64,000 nt of DNA from Hypericum androsaemum (taxonomy: Eukaryota > Streptophyta > Magnoliopsida > Malpighiales > Hypericaceae): positions 5,977,176 through 6,041,175 of the forward strand of contig OZ023187.1 of NCBI GenBank assembly GCA_963995505.1, in the 5' to 3' direction. The notes under the pieces were generated by a model that was not told where the DNA came from, did no database searches, and saw only the letters and a list, made by a program, of their open reading frames with translations. The position numbers were made by a program, and so were the translations under genes. Below are positions 1-12,185 of this stretch, one piece after another (the stretch's first letter is position 1; each line of letters opens with the position of its first letter).

Positions 1-1
1 C

Positions 2-578
2 ACACCACAGCAGAATGGTGTAGCAGAAAGGAAGAACAGACACATCGTTGAAGTTGCGAGAGCAATCTGCTTTCACATGAATGTGCCTAAAGGATTCTGG
101 TCAGATGCAGTGCTCACTGCCTGCTTCCTGATCAATCGAACTCCAAGTAGGGTTCTCAATGCCAAAACACCATATGAGGTGCTCACAAAGAGTAAATGTG
201 ATCTACCATATCTACTAACCTTCGGCTGCACTTGTTATGTTCACACTCCTACTCCAAGGAGGGATAAACATGATCACAAGGCTATTAAATACTTGTTTCT
301 AGGCTACTCTATCGTTCAGAAGGGATATAAATATTATGACCCTGTTTCTAAGAAAAGAATCATCTCAAGAGATGTTCACTTTCTCGAACAGGTTCCCTAT
401 TACACTAACAAAGTTATTTGTCCAAGCAATGATCAATTTCAGGGGGAGAACTCAAGCAATGGAACCAAAAACCAGAACTTGATCAGGTCATCTACAAAAT
501 GTGTCAATGAGCAGAATAAAGATGCAGGTCAAGGAGCATCTGAAACTCAAAGAAGTCAACCAATTCCACTACCAATGC
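2..578 (+). pseudogene. copia polyprotein, integrase part (broken by insertion)
   Basis: The frame is open from base 2. It starts with the end of the integrase catalytic core: TPQQNGVAERKNR contains the third acidic residue of the D,D,E triad. This is followed by FWSDAVLTACFLINRTPS and the GAG-pre-integrase-distal stretch (FGCTCYVH, LFLGYS, QKGYKYYDP) typical of copia integrases. Integrase inserts the cDNA into chromosomal DNA. There is no in-frame stop up to 578, where the LTR of the inserted element begins. The sequence is truncated at the left edge, so the zinc-finger part and the first two catalytic acidic residues are unseen. The true start codon is far upstream; the Met at 77 is internal. 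Confidence 0.9.
574..578. repeat. 5-bp target site duplication, left copy (aatgc)
   Basis: The bases aatgc lie immediately before the TG of the LTR at 579. They recur at 22,516-22,520 directly after the CA that ends the 3' LTR. Five base pairs is the usual duplication length of gypsy and copia integrases. Confidence 0.95.
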
Positions 579-3257
579 TGTAATACCCAACTATATTATT
601 AGAAGTTAATTAGATTTAATCAAGTAGGTTTAGATATTTAGTAAGATAAGAATATATTACTACCTTAAAAAAAATATTAATGAAAATTAGTCATCGAGAT
701 ATTCTAAAAATAAGATTAGATATAATTGGACCAATTAATTACTATGGTGAATTCGTTAACCCGATGTACATGAAATTCTGATCGATTGTTAAATTTTTTC
801 ACGAGTAAGCATTATAATAGTACAAAGGTAAAATCTGAATTTGTGCAAGTTTCCAACCATTTTTAGTAGATAAGAATAATGAAATAAAAGAGGATAAGTT
901 TTAAAAAAAATAAATAAATAAAAAGAGAACAAATCAGAAACGTGGCAACTCATTGGAAAGCCACTAAAACACAATGTCCTCGAAAGAAAATAAGAGAGGT
1001 TGAGATTAGCTTGTACTTCACGTAAGTGCAACCAAACCAATGAAATTGTAACCAAAGGATAATTCTGAAAGAAAAATAAAGAAACTTAAGCTAGGAAAAT
1101 AAAAAGGTGAGTGCAACGTGTATGTAAAAATTAAGTGACAGCAAAACGAAGATAAGGCAGTAGAAATATTAGAGTTGGAGAAAGAATTATAAGTTACTAT
1201 AAAAATAAAGTTTTCGACCAAAACTAGACTTCTTTTACTTACAACCAAAGCTACACCACAGATGAAAATCGAACCAGAGAAAGTAAAAGAAGGAACAAAG
1301 AAAGAAGAGAAGGGTTGAATAAAACCGAAGCTGAGGTAAGCTCAATTCTATAGAGTTAAGTTTAATTCTGAGCAAGAAATTTAATTGGAGGAGATGACTT
1401 TTCGTTCGGAGTTAAATTGCAAATTTAATAGGAATCTTGGGTATGTATAATTGGTTAATGAAACTGGAAGTACTAAGCTTTTGGTGTTCATAATCTAGAA
1501 CACAAAATAGAAAGGAAGAAGTCAGTAAGGAGTTAACTATTGGAGTTAATGTTGGTACTTTTACGGTATGGGAAAATATGTATGAGAAAGATGAAAGAGA
1601 TACTTCAAGATAGTCAATAACTACGGTGATGAACGATTACAGTTAGTAAAGAGAAGAATTAATAGGATTATAAAATTATAATCATATTAGAAATTGGATG
1701 TGATTAATGAAAAATTTGCCCAGGATAGGACTACGAAAATTATATACCACTTGTGATAATGGTAGAATAAAATTGTTACCTATATAAGGGAATTAAGATG
1801 GTTGAGCTGGTTTGAAATAGTAAGTTTGAATTTGTAAAACGATTTTAATGTCACAGGTCTGGGAAAATATTTTGAGAAATATTTGGAAACGAGTACATGG
1901 TTATCGAACTCGAACAAGTTAAATTCCAAATTAAGGAATTTATATGTCAGAAAGAGGATCCAAATCCAGACGGTCATCGAGCCAAAATTTGTAAACAAAT
2001 AATATGTGACTCGTGCTTTATTTGGCGCACTCTATTTATTTGTTATGATTTGAATATGATATTGTTAGTGCATATTGTGCATTTTTCATATGAGCATTAT
2101 GATATGACATTATGATTTATAAGTTTTTTGATTAATTTGGCCTCGAGTGGGCACTAAAGATGTTGGTTTGTTCATTGGACATATTTGATTCGTTTGGAGC
2201 CTATGAATTTGTGTGATACGAATAACTATATGATATAGATAGCTCTGCTATGTGATATGATTGCCTACGGCGGGCAGAACTATTTGGCCGATGAGGTTGG
2301 TCTGATATGATATGGTTGCCTACGGCGGGCAGAACTATTTGGCCGATGAGGTTGGTCTGATATGATATGGTTGCCTACGGCGGGCAGAACTATTTGGCCG
2401 ATGAGGTTGGTCTGATATGATATGGTTGCCTACGGCGGGCAGAACTATTTGGCCGATGAGGTTGGTCTGATATGATATGGTTGCCTTCCGGCGGGCAGAA
2501 CTATTTGGCCGAGGAGGTTGGTTGATGATGGTACCTTTGAGATATGGTATCCTTGTGTTGGAGAGGGAGTGATACAATTAAGATTCTGTTGAATATTCGT
2601 CCAGTTCTGTGATATGATTTTGGAATTATGTGTTCATGTGTCAAACTGCGTGACGGTATGGGACGTTGCGTAGTTTGCTCATGTTTGTGTGCCGTTGTGA
2701 TTATATGTTAATATTTGGTCATCTGGTAATTATAACTTTATAATAATGTAAATGTCCGCATGATTCAATTGCCATGTTAGTCATATGCATGTGTTAGGTA
2801 TGTTTGTGCATTGAGTAGCTAAATAAATTGCGATGCATATGTTATTTGTTTACGGGGTGTTCCAAAACACTCACCCCCTCTCACCAGTTTTGCAGGAACT
2901 CGTACATGAGTTGTATTGGTTCGGAGATCTGCTATGATTGTACCAAGTCCACTTTGTTCTCCAGGACTTGCATCGAGGTCTCCAGTTTGTATTTTGCTCT
3001 TTGATCTAGAAGCTCCGTAGTTACATAGTTTAATTTGATCTTGGGAAAAGAACATATGAATATGTGTTAAAAAGGAAAAGCTTGGCTTATATTTTATAAA
3101 TTTAGAATATGAAACTAAAGATCATTATGTTTTAAATTTTATATTTAAAGGCTTATTATTATAAATTCTGAATATGTTTGAGGCTGGCTAGATTTCTTTG
3201 TGATTAAAGTAGTTGAAGTCTAGCACCGGTCACCGACCACCAATTTGGGTTGTGACA
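579..3257 (+). repeat. 5' LTR of LARD-like element
   Basis: This complete 2,679-bp LTR runs from TGTAATACCC to TTGTGACA. It aligns with 6,552-8,792 plus 22,133-22,515. Differences seen: 960 g/a, 2156 a/g, 2200 c/t, 2260 a/g, 3096 a/g, 3128 t/a (left/right copy), and five versus four units of an internal 55-bp tandem repeat. Short ORFs inside it recur in both LTRs but show no known domain. Confidence 0.93.
2261..2535 (+). repeat. 55-bp tandem repeat, five units, inside the 5' LTR
   Basis: Units begin with ttgcc at 2261, 2316, 2371, 2426 and 2481. Each contains tacggcgggcagaactattt and ggccgatgaggttgg. The last unit is variant (ttccgg for tacgg, gaggag for gatgag). The block is more GC-rich than the surrounding LTR. 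Confidence 0.95.
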
Positions 3258-3261
3258 GACG

Positions 3262-3273
3262 TGGTATCAGAGC
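3262..3273 (+). promoter_or_regulatory. Primer binding site, initiator Met tRNA type
   Basis: TGGTATCAGAGC lies four bases after the LTR end. It is complementary to the 3' end of plant initiator Met tRNA, the usual primer for minus-strand cDNA synthesis in many plant LTR elements. Confidence 0.93.
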
Positions 3274-6200
3274 TCTAGGATGGAGCCTTGTTTGAAACGT
3301 CATGTCAAGTATCTTAAGTTGTGCTACGGAGTTTAGGATTCCTCATATCTTTGTGTCCCTTCCATCTGTGTCATTTGCTCATGCTTTAATATTTTTCATA
3401 TCAACGAAGATTTGTTTCTGTTTGAATATGATGGTGTGATGAATTAAAAAGTTGTTTGAAATGTTTATGTTTGAGATTCTTTGTGAGGATTTTATGTGAT
3501 AAATTATTGATATGATGAGGCATTTACTCTACATTTTGGTGAGAACTCAAGTCCTGTTTGTATATATATTCCTTTGAAGAGCCCATTTGAGTATATTTAT
3601 TTATATATATGAAAAATCATTCCTTGGGTTAGATTTTGATGAAGTGGCTGATCACCACTTTGTCCAAATCATCTAAACACCCTTATATATTTGATTTCTT
3701 CCTATGTATATTGGGCCATTGGTATGAGTCACCAAATGTTTGAGTATGCCTTTGTTAATTCTTTGATTATTTTTCATTGAGATGCATTGAGAATTTGCTT
3801 TTGCGTTAAATATGTTTGAAAAGTGGAAGTTATGAACAACGTTGTGTGTAAGGAGAATACATGAGAAAATAAGTCATAAGTATGCTTTGGACATAAAAAT
3901 ATACATTGGCAAAGTAATTTGAGATTAATTATGAATAGAAATTATAAGATTTAAGTTATATGAAATTAAATTACAACTAAGTTATTGCTTTTATAACTTT
4001 GAATACCTGGAAGCTAAGATTTAGTATAATATTTGGTTTGGGTTATATTATGGATTTGGAAAGAGAACTTTTGATGGACTTTTGATATGATAAGTTACTC
4101 ACTTTTTATTGACAATGTAGTTCAACTACATAAATTTTGAATGGAAGATAGTTCCAAGAAAACTACAAAATTTTGCCTATTGGTTCAAAAAAAATTTCAG
4201 AGGCTAGATAAAAGCCTTCTGAATTTGAGTAAAGTTTCTCTGTGTAATCAGATAATTGATCTGATGCATATAACCTAAGTATTGAAGAATGTGAGGTAGA
4301 GATATGTCATAAAATTTTGATAATATATAAATCATGTAGCGTATAGCTACAATAAGCACACCAATATTGAGATGATGTTGTGCAGGCTCTATAAGAAAGA
4401 GTGAGAAGTAAATCTTATTTGTACAAGAGAAATTTGAGATAAATCATCAACTAGACAATAACCTAGAAAGGGAAATGAACGGAAAGATTTGACTAGTAAA
4501 AATTTGATTTAAGTTAGCTCGAAGAAGGAAAAGTAAATATGGCAAAGTAAATTTGGGGTGAAAATATTAATTTCGTAATGAGTTTGTGTAAAACTTAATG
4601 AGATTGTTTGGTTCGTGAAATATGAAATGAGGAAAGCCTAGAGCCAAAAAGGAAGTATGTTAAAGCGATTCATTTGAGAACTAGAGAATCTGTGTACTAA
4701 CAAAGACAAAATTATCGAAGTATGCTCGAGTCTTTTGAGGAATGAAGTCTTGGAGTTTTGAAGGGGACGGTAATTTGGATATAAGAGATATTTGCTAAGA
4801 TCCGTGAGCTTTGGTTTGAAGTTTAGTGAAAACTTATAATTGTAAACTCAATAAGTCAAAAAGGTAGGTTATGGAAAACTAAAAAGGTACAAGATTTAAC
4901 TAGTGAAAGAAAATTATTGAGATGAACTAATTTGTGATTCAAAGCAAGATCTAGTAATATGATAAATTTACAATGGAAAAAAAATGTTAACGTGTGTACC
5001 ACTATGAAGTATGACATTATTCAAAGAAAATAGTTTAGCAAACTTGAAAAATAAGGATTTTGTAGGTTCAAAAATACTTTGTGGTACTTACATTTGATTA
5101 TAAGATTGACATAAGGTCATGGTACTAATGGAAGAGGAAGTAGTGAACATAATCTTTGGGACTTAGTGTATGCATTAAGATGCAGAAGTATGCTATTTGG
5201 TCTACTTACAATGAAATTTATGATAAAGATTATGATATTGGAGATAAGTTAATGATTTTATTTATAAAAAATTAGTGTAAATGGATAATGAAGAAGAGCT
5301 CAAAAGGATATTATAATTGACAGAGTGAACCTCGTGAAACTACAAATTATATACTAAGTTTAGACTCATGAGAAATTTGGTAATAGGAAAAGATTGTTGG
5401 GAGATAAGTAGCTATAACAAGATATTTGTGGATTTTAAGTATTGGAAGGTTATGATAAATTTAATTTGTGGAGGTGGATTAAGTGATATGGTTGGTTGTT
5501 GAAGCGAATTTATTTTTCAACAACCCAACATATACATAAAATTTTGTGAACCAAAAAGGCTTTTGGATGTGTTATGGTGTTCAAAAAAAATCTTTGAGAA
5601 TTAATGGGTCAAATATATGTAAGAAATCTTAGGGCTCATTGGAAAAAAAATGTTAGTAAAATTATAAAAAATATGGTATGGAGATGATCTAGATAATGGT
5701 TAAGTAGAACTACACAATATATGACAAAAATGAAACTAAGTGAAATTTATTTAAAGAACTATAAGTATAATAAAAAGACTTGAGATATATGGAGATAACA
5801 AAGATGAATTGCGCTATGTATGCATAAGTAAGTTTTGAGTTTAAGAAAAATGATAAAAATAGATAATAAAAATTTGATTAATTTATGGGCAATGTCAGAA
5901 AGGAATAAGTTTGGAATTATGCAAAATATAAATTCATATGACATAAAATAGAGAACAATGAAAGTTCATAAAGTTTTGTCGAAATAATTCGACAGGATGA
6001 TTATTGGTTGTTGATCAACCGATATGGATTAGACACAAGAGTATTATACCCTTTATGGTTAGGGTTATAATATTGGATGAAAGATTCAAATAAATTGTCA
6101 AGTAATTGATATGAAGAGTAGAACAATCTTGTAATAAATAACTTATTAAAACTTTGATCGAAGGAGTTACTTCGATGTTATATACTTTGAAAAAAAAAAG

Positions 6201-6538
6201 AAAAAGACTAACGTAATTCATAAGGTTAAGAAAGGGAAGGAAATACAGTTTAACATGAGGAAACACGTGTGGCTCAATTTATTGCCTAAAAAAAAGGGAA
6301 ACATGAGGTTTGAAACATTTAACAGTACGACAAGTGGTTCGAAAATGGACCTATATGGTTAAGATGCTAGTGTCATTTTCTTTTGGTGAGAATTATAGTT
6401 AATATGAGAAAATATGAAGATAACTTGGATCGAACACGTGACCTTGAGATATAAGATGAGATATAACTGACGTATCCATTTATTTGAATGATAAATAAGA
6501 AAAGTTTGTGTAAGTAAATTCGGAGACCGAATTTTTAT
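3274..6538 (+). other. Coding-less internal region of LARD-like element
   Basis: About 3.3 kb of AT-rich sequence lies between primer site and polypurine tract. No open frame of useful length is present on the plus strand, and no Gag, protease, reverse transcriptase or integrase motif is recognisable even across stop codons. Movement would depend on proteins from another element. Confidence 0.8.
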
Positions 6539-6551
6539 AAGGAGGGGAGAA
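6539..6551 (+). promoter_or_regulatory. Polypurine tract of LARD-like element
   Basis: The purine run AAGGAGGGGAGAA directly abuts the TG of the 3' LTR at 6552. It is the expected plus-strand priming site. Confidence 0.9.
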
Positions 6552-8233
6552 TGTAATACCCAACTATATTATTAGAAGTTAATTAGATTTAATCAAGTAG
6601 GTTTAGATATTTAGTAAGATAAGAATATATTACTACCTTAAAAAAAATATTAATGAAAATTAGTCATCGAGATATTCTAAAAATAAGATTAGATATAATT
6701 GGACCAATTAATTACTATGGTGAATTCGTTAACCCGATGTACATGAAATTCTGATCGATTGTTAAATTTTTTCACGAGTAAGCATTATAATAGTACAAAG
6801 GTAAAATCTGAATTTGTGCAAGTTTCCAACCATTTTTAGTAGATAAGAATAATGAAATAAAAGAGGATAAGTTTTAAAAAAAATAAATAAATAAAAAGAG
6901 AACAAATCAGAAACGTGGCAACTCATTGGAAAACCACTAAAACACAATGTCCTCGAAAGAAAATAAGAGAGGTTGAGATTAGCTTGTACTTCACGTAAGT
7001 GCAACCAAACCAATGAAATTGTAACCAAAGGATAATTCTGAAAGAAAAATAAAGAAACTTAAGCTAGGAAAATAAAAAGGTGAGTGCAACGTGTATGTAA
7101 AAATTAAGTGACAGCAAAACGAAGATAAGGCAGTAGAAATATTAGAGTTGGAGAAAGAATTATAAGTTACTATAAAAATAAAGTTTTCGACCAAAACTAG
7201 ACTTCTTTTACTTACAACCAAAGCTACACCACAGATGAAAATCGAACCAGAGAAAGTAAAAGAAGGAACAAAGAAAGAAGAGAAGGGTTGAATAAAACCG
7301 AAGCTGAGGTAAGCTCAATTCTATAGAGTTAAGTTTAATTCTGAGCAAGAAATTTAATTGGAGGAGATGACTTTTCGTTCGGAGTTAAATTGCAAATTTA
7401 ATAGGAATCTTGGGTATGTATAATTGGTTAATGAAACTGGAAGTACTAAGCTTTTGGTGTTCATAATCTAGAACACAAAATAGAAAGGAAGAAGTCAGTA
7501 AGGAGTTAACTATTGGAGTTAATGTTGGTACTTTTACGGTATGGGAAAATATGTATGAGAAAGATGAAAGAGATACTTCAAGATAGTCAATAACTACGGT
7601 GATGAACGATTACAGTTAGTAAAGAGAAGAATTAATAGGATTATAAAATTATAATCATATTAGAAATTGGATGTGATTAATGAAAAATTTGCCCAGGATA
7701 GGACTACGAAAATTATATACCACTTGTGATAATGGTAGAATAAAATTGTTACCTATATAAGGGAATTAAGATGGTTGAGCTGGTTTGAAATAGTAAGTTT
7801 GAATTTGTAAAACGATTTTAATGTCACAGGTCTGGGAAAATATTTTGAGAAATATTTGGAAACGAGTACATGGTTATCGAACTCGAACAAGTTAAATTCC
7901 AAATTAAGGAATTTATATGTCAGAAAGAGGATCCAAATCCAGACGGTCATCGAGCCAAAATTTGTAAACAAATAATATGTGACTCGTGCTTTATTTGGCG
8001 CACTCTATTTATTTGTTATGATTTGAATATGATATTGTTAGTGCATATTGTGCATTTTTCATATGAGCATTATGATATGACATTATGATTTATAAGTTTT
8101 TTGATTAATTTGGCCTCGAGTGGGCACTGAAGATGTTGGTTTGTTCATTGGACATATTTGATTCGTTTGGAGTCTATGAATTTGTGTGATACGAATAACT
8201 ATATGATATAGATAGCTCTGCTATGTGATATGG

Positions 8234-8453
8234 TTGCCTACGGCGGGCAGAACTATTTGGCCGATGAGGTTGGTCTGATATGATATGGTTGCCTACGGCG
8301 GGCAGAACTATTTGGCCGATGAGGTTGGTCTGATATGATATGGTTGCCTACGGCGGGCAGAACTATTTGGCCGATGAGGTTGGTCTGATATGATATGGTT
8401 GCCTTCCGGCGGGCAGAACTATTTGGCCGAGGAGGTTGGTTGATGATGGTACC
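8234..8453 (+). repeat. 55-bp tandem repeat, four units, inside the 3' LTR
   Basis: Units begin at 8234, 8289, 8344 and 8399. This is one unit fewer than in the 5' LTR, with the same variant last unit. Confidence 0.95.
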
Positions 8454-8787
8454 TTTGAGATATGGTATCCTTGTGTTGGAGAGGGAGTGATACAATTAAG
8501 ATTCTGTTGAATATTCGTCCAGTTCTGTGATATGATTTTGGAATTATGTGTTCATGTGTCAAACTGCGTGACGGTATGGGACGTTGCGTAGTTTGCTCAT
8601 GTTTGTGTGCCGTTGTGATTATATGTTAATATTTGGTCATCTGGTAATTATAACTTTATAATAATGTAAATGTCCGCATGATTCAATTGCCATGTTAGTC
8701 ATATGCATGTGTTAGGTATGTTTGTGCATTGAGTAGCTAAATAAATTGCGATGCATATGTTATTTGTTTACGGGGTGTTCCAAAACA

Positions 8788-8792
8788 CTCAC
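8788..8792. repeat. 5-bp target site duplication, left copy (ctcac)
   Basis: ctcac precedes TGACGTACGC at 8793 and recurs at 22,128-22,132 after CTCATCA. The uninterrupted site is visible in the 5' LTR at 2870-2874, which proves a single insertion event for the outer boundary. Confidence 0.95.
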
Positions 8793-10418
8793 TGACGTAC
8801 GCAAAATTGCTAAACAATTTGACGCACAACCAAATAGTATAGTGAATAAGTAGGGTTTCGAACTGAGGGTTGAACACAAAATCAAGGCAAGTGATTATGC
8901 GAAGCGAGAGAATTTAAGGATTTATGAGGTTGTAAAAGGTTGCAAGTAAATAAACAAAATTGAAAATTCAAATAGAAGAGTTGTAAATTCAATAGGAGAC
9001 AAGCGAGCACGATACCATATGGATTAACTACCTATGTCAAGATTATGGTTCTATGAAGCTCTTATAGTACCCGGAGTGTTCTAATGCATTTCCCTAACGC
9101 TTTCGCTCATTAGAGAGATAAAACTAAGATAGCAAAGGCCTAGATTACTAATCAACGCTTTCGCTCATCAATTAGACCTAGAACTAAACTAATCTCAATT
9201 ATGAAGATTTCTCCTAGCGGGTTATTCTTACGATATCAAGACGTCTCATTAATACCTAAGAACATGCTAATTGGTTCTTTCCATCAATTTTAGTGCCTTT
9301 CGGTCCACTATCATCAACTCGAATCATAATCTAAGTGGCCAATTTAGATTATGCATTAAGCATACCAATTAATAACTATTATAAAAGATAATCGAACCAC
9401 AATCTAACATAGATAATCAATCACATATTAGGGTATCGCACTCACAAGAGAACTACTCACGAAACATATTCATAATACGAGAAAGTTTATACAAGAAAAT
9501 GATAGAAAGTAACATTAAAGAGAGAGATAGAGAAAACTCAAGATGTGGTCAAGAGCTTCCTCAAGCATCCTTCTTCAAGCTCCCTTCTAGCATTCCTCCA
9601 ATGGTGCTCCTCCTTGGTATTCCTCACAACTCTCAATCTCACAACTATATTCTTACAACTCTATATATCTCTTCATGTCCATGTCTCTACATCCATTCTC
9701 TATTTATAGAAGTTGAGATGAGAGCTTTCCTTCCTCTTTTGAGTTGGAAAGCTTATCTTTTGAGTTGGAAAGCTCATCTTTCCACCTAAGGATACCAATG
9801 GAGAACATGCCACACATGCCAAGGAAAATCATTACACAAAACATGCTACACATGCCACACATCTCATGTGCAGTTCCAGCAAATGGAAGGCTAAACAAAT
9901 TCGAAATGGGCCCGCAATTATTCCTCAAATTCGGAAGCCAGAAATCTGGAATTTCATCACAGATTCGGAGCTTGACTTTGGGACCATTTTTCGGACATCT
10001 TTGACTCATAATTTGAGGATGACCTTTGAAGCAAAGTTGTAGCCACGGATGTCTTCTTTCCACAGCCACTTTATTTGACTCCATCGGACTTCGGATGAGC
10101 TACTTATCGTCATTTTAGTCCTTCAAGGTCAGTCTGGAATTGAAGACCGGCGGCCGCTGGAATTGGAGACCGGATTTCGGATGAGCTACTTATCTTCATA
10201 AATCAGCTCCTCGCTTTTCTTCATCTCATCCTAGCTCCACTTATCCATGAACCGCTCCAAGTATCTGCCAAAATACACGACAAACAGTAGAAGTCCAATC
10301 GAGACTCAAAAACATAAAAGAAACAAAAGACTCAATAGGACAAGACCAAAACGGATCAAAACATGATTAAATATGATCAAATCATACAACAAACACATGA
10401 GTGTTTACGCACTCATCA
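8793..10418 (-). repeat. LTR 1 (3'-terminal) of composite TR-GAG element
   Basis: This 1,626-bp LTR reads TGACGTACGC to CACTCATCA on the plus strand, so it begins TGATGAGTGCG on the coding strand. It contains small ORFs repeated in all three LTRs without known domains. Confidence 0.93.
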
Positions 10419-10431
10419 CACCCCCACACTT
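10419..10431 (-). promoter_or_regulatory. Polypurine tract, unit 1
   Basis: The minus strand reads AAGTGTGGGGGTG immediately before the LTR start TGATGAGTG. An identical tract is at 16,274-16,286. Confidence 0.75.
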
Positions 10432-12185
10432 ACTTCCTTGCTTGTCCTCAAGTAAGGCGCATCAGACACACCCTGAAATTCCAAACATTCATTAAAAGAT
10501 CACCCCACAACCAAGTAGTTCTCTTACCTGAGCACAAGGAGTAAGAATGTGTAGACACCGCATCCTCGATGGTTTAACCCTTTTTTTTTTGTGCACTCAG
10601 TAGATTACATTAGAGGGTTGACTACTCAGAGGTTTGGAAATTTAAGCTCATATATATAAGTAGTCAACTACCTATCACTCGCGTACATGTCCGGGATCTC
10701 AAAGTTTCATACGTCTCACCCAGTGGTGCCTCGATAAATATGGGGCTCATGATCAAGGGGACTTCCATTGGGTTGTAATGGGGTTAAGGACAGGTGAGGA
10801 TAATATATGTGAGAATTAGCTAAACCACCCGGCTGAGGAGCTCACAAAAATGTTCTAGCTCTCATCTATTCTAAGCATCTCACACTACATCTAATATGCA
10901 CTCATCCCAATATTACACCCAATCCTATTGACCATGTAGCTCGAGCGGTGCCATGTATTCACGTCCCAACTACTTTCCAAGCTTTCCACTTTCCATCATT
11001 CAACATCTTTTCCATTTTCAACTTTCCCCTTCCCTTTTCAACACTTTTTTTTTCACTGTTTTCCTTTTTTTTCTTTTTTTTTCTTTTTTTTTTTTTTCAC
11101 AACCTTCCTCAATTACATCTATTCATCACATTACACATCAAAGGCAACTGGTCTCGGCTTCTTTGTTGGCCTCAATTCTACCCATTTCTCCCATTGTTCA
11201 TTCCCGAGCTATTCTACCAAGTGAACCCTTACAATAGTACCCCAAAGATAAATACCTAATGCATCCTCGGACCAAAGTGATCAAAAGTGGGTAAGATTGT
11301 GAATATAATGCTTACATATAATATTTCAAAGAAGAAGGCTCAAGCTCAACGTGTTTAAACAAGGGATATAAAGGGTTTTCGGCTCTAAGGCTCTAGGCTC
11401 AATATCAAAGATGGCCCCTGTTCTCTCACTTGCACCCATACTACCAAAACGGTACCAAGTAATGGCATGAAACCCGATGATCAGAACAATGTAGGCACCT
11501 CATGCTATGCGGAGACGGCTGTCTCCTCCTTCGGCTCTAAAATCTCACAAGGTCACTCATCAATGCCGCTAGTATAATCTACCAAGTGCAACCACTAACC
11601 TAAACAACCGAGGGTGTTTGTTCCTACACGCCCCTACTCATCGTACTCAAACTTGATTCCTAACAAGGTATAAGGTTTAACTTCTAACAAAAGTTTAAAA
11701 ATTTAAAGGGGGAAGTTCATCATTTGCTTTTAACACCACATCAACCACAAACACAAACAAACACACTCCTAATTCAGACCTAGACTCAATCACATACACG
11801 AGGAAATGAAAGAACAACGCATGTTGGCCCCCCACACTTATTGAATGCATTGTCCTCAATGTAGGGGCAAGACACCAACAACATCACAAAATGCAATCAT
11901 AAACATCACGAGGCACAGAGCAGACACATAGCAGAAGTGAGCAGAGGAGAGGAGTTGTACTGCCCTGTCAATCGCGAGAAGGAGGCGGTGGGGAAGGTCG
12001 GTGGTGTTATAGACTGGCGAGCTCTGTTGAAACTTAGTTTTTTTTCTTATCTAAACCTCCTGCTAAGACCATTAAAATACTAAATCAACATAATGATACT
12101 GAAGCAAACACAAAAATAAAGAAAAATTAAATACTAAACGTGCTAATTTAGAGTCGGTAGCTTGACTTTATTACTCCCTTTGGCA
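10432..12185 (-). other. Non-coding 3' internal region of TR-GAG unit 1
   Basis: About 1.75 kb lies between the gag stop codon and the polypurine tract, where reverse transcriptase, RNase H and integrase would be expected. I see no trace of them. A long plus-strand pyrimidine run (about 11,044-11,097) is the site of the only indel between the two units. Confidence 0.8.

Larger units (their letters stand above)
6552..8792 (+). repeat. 3' LTR of LARD-like element, left part
   Basis: This is the same sequence as the 5' LTR, offset by 5,973 bp, up to the ctcac target site at 8788-8792 where the composite gag element is inserted. The rest of the LTR is at 22,133-22,515. Confidence 0.93.

Noticed and set aside
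2261..2535. Regular 55-bp repeats, CRISPR-like at first glance
   Set aside because: The units abut with no unique spacers and lie inside a plant LTR. This is a plain tandem repeat.
9704..10084. 126-aa minus ORF present identically in all three TR-GAG LTRs (also at 15,559 and 21,413)
   Set aside because: Identity reflects LTR identity, there is no domain, and it overlaps other frames. Not supported as a gene.
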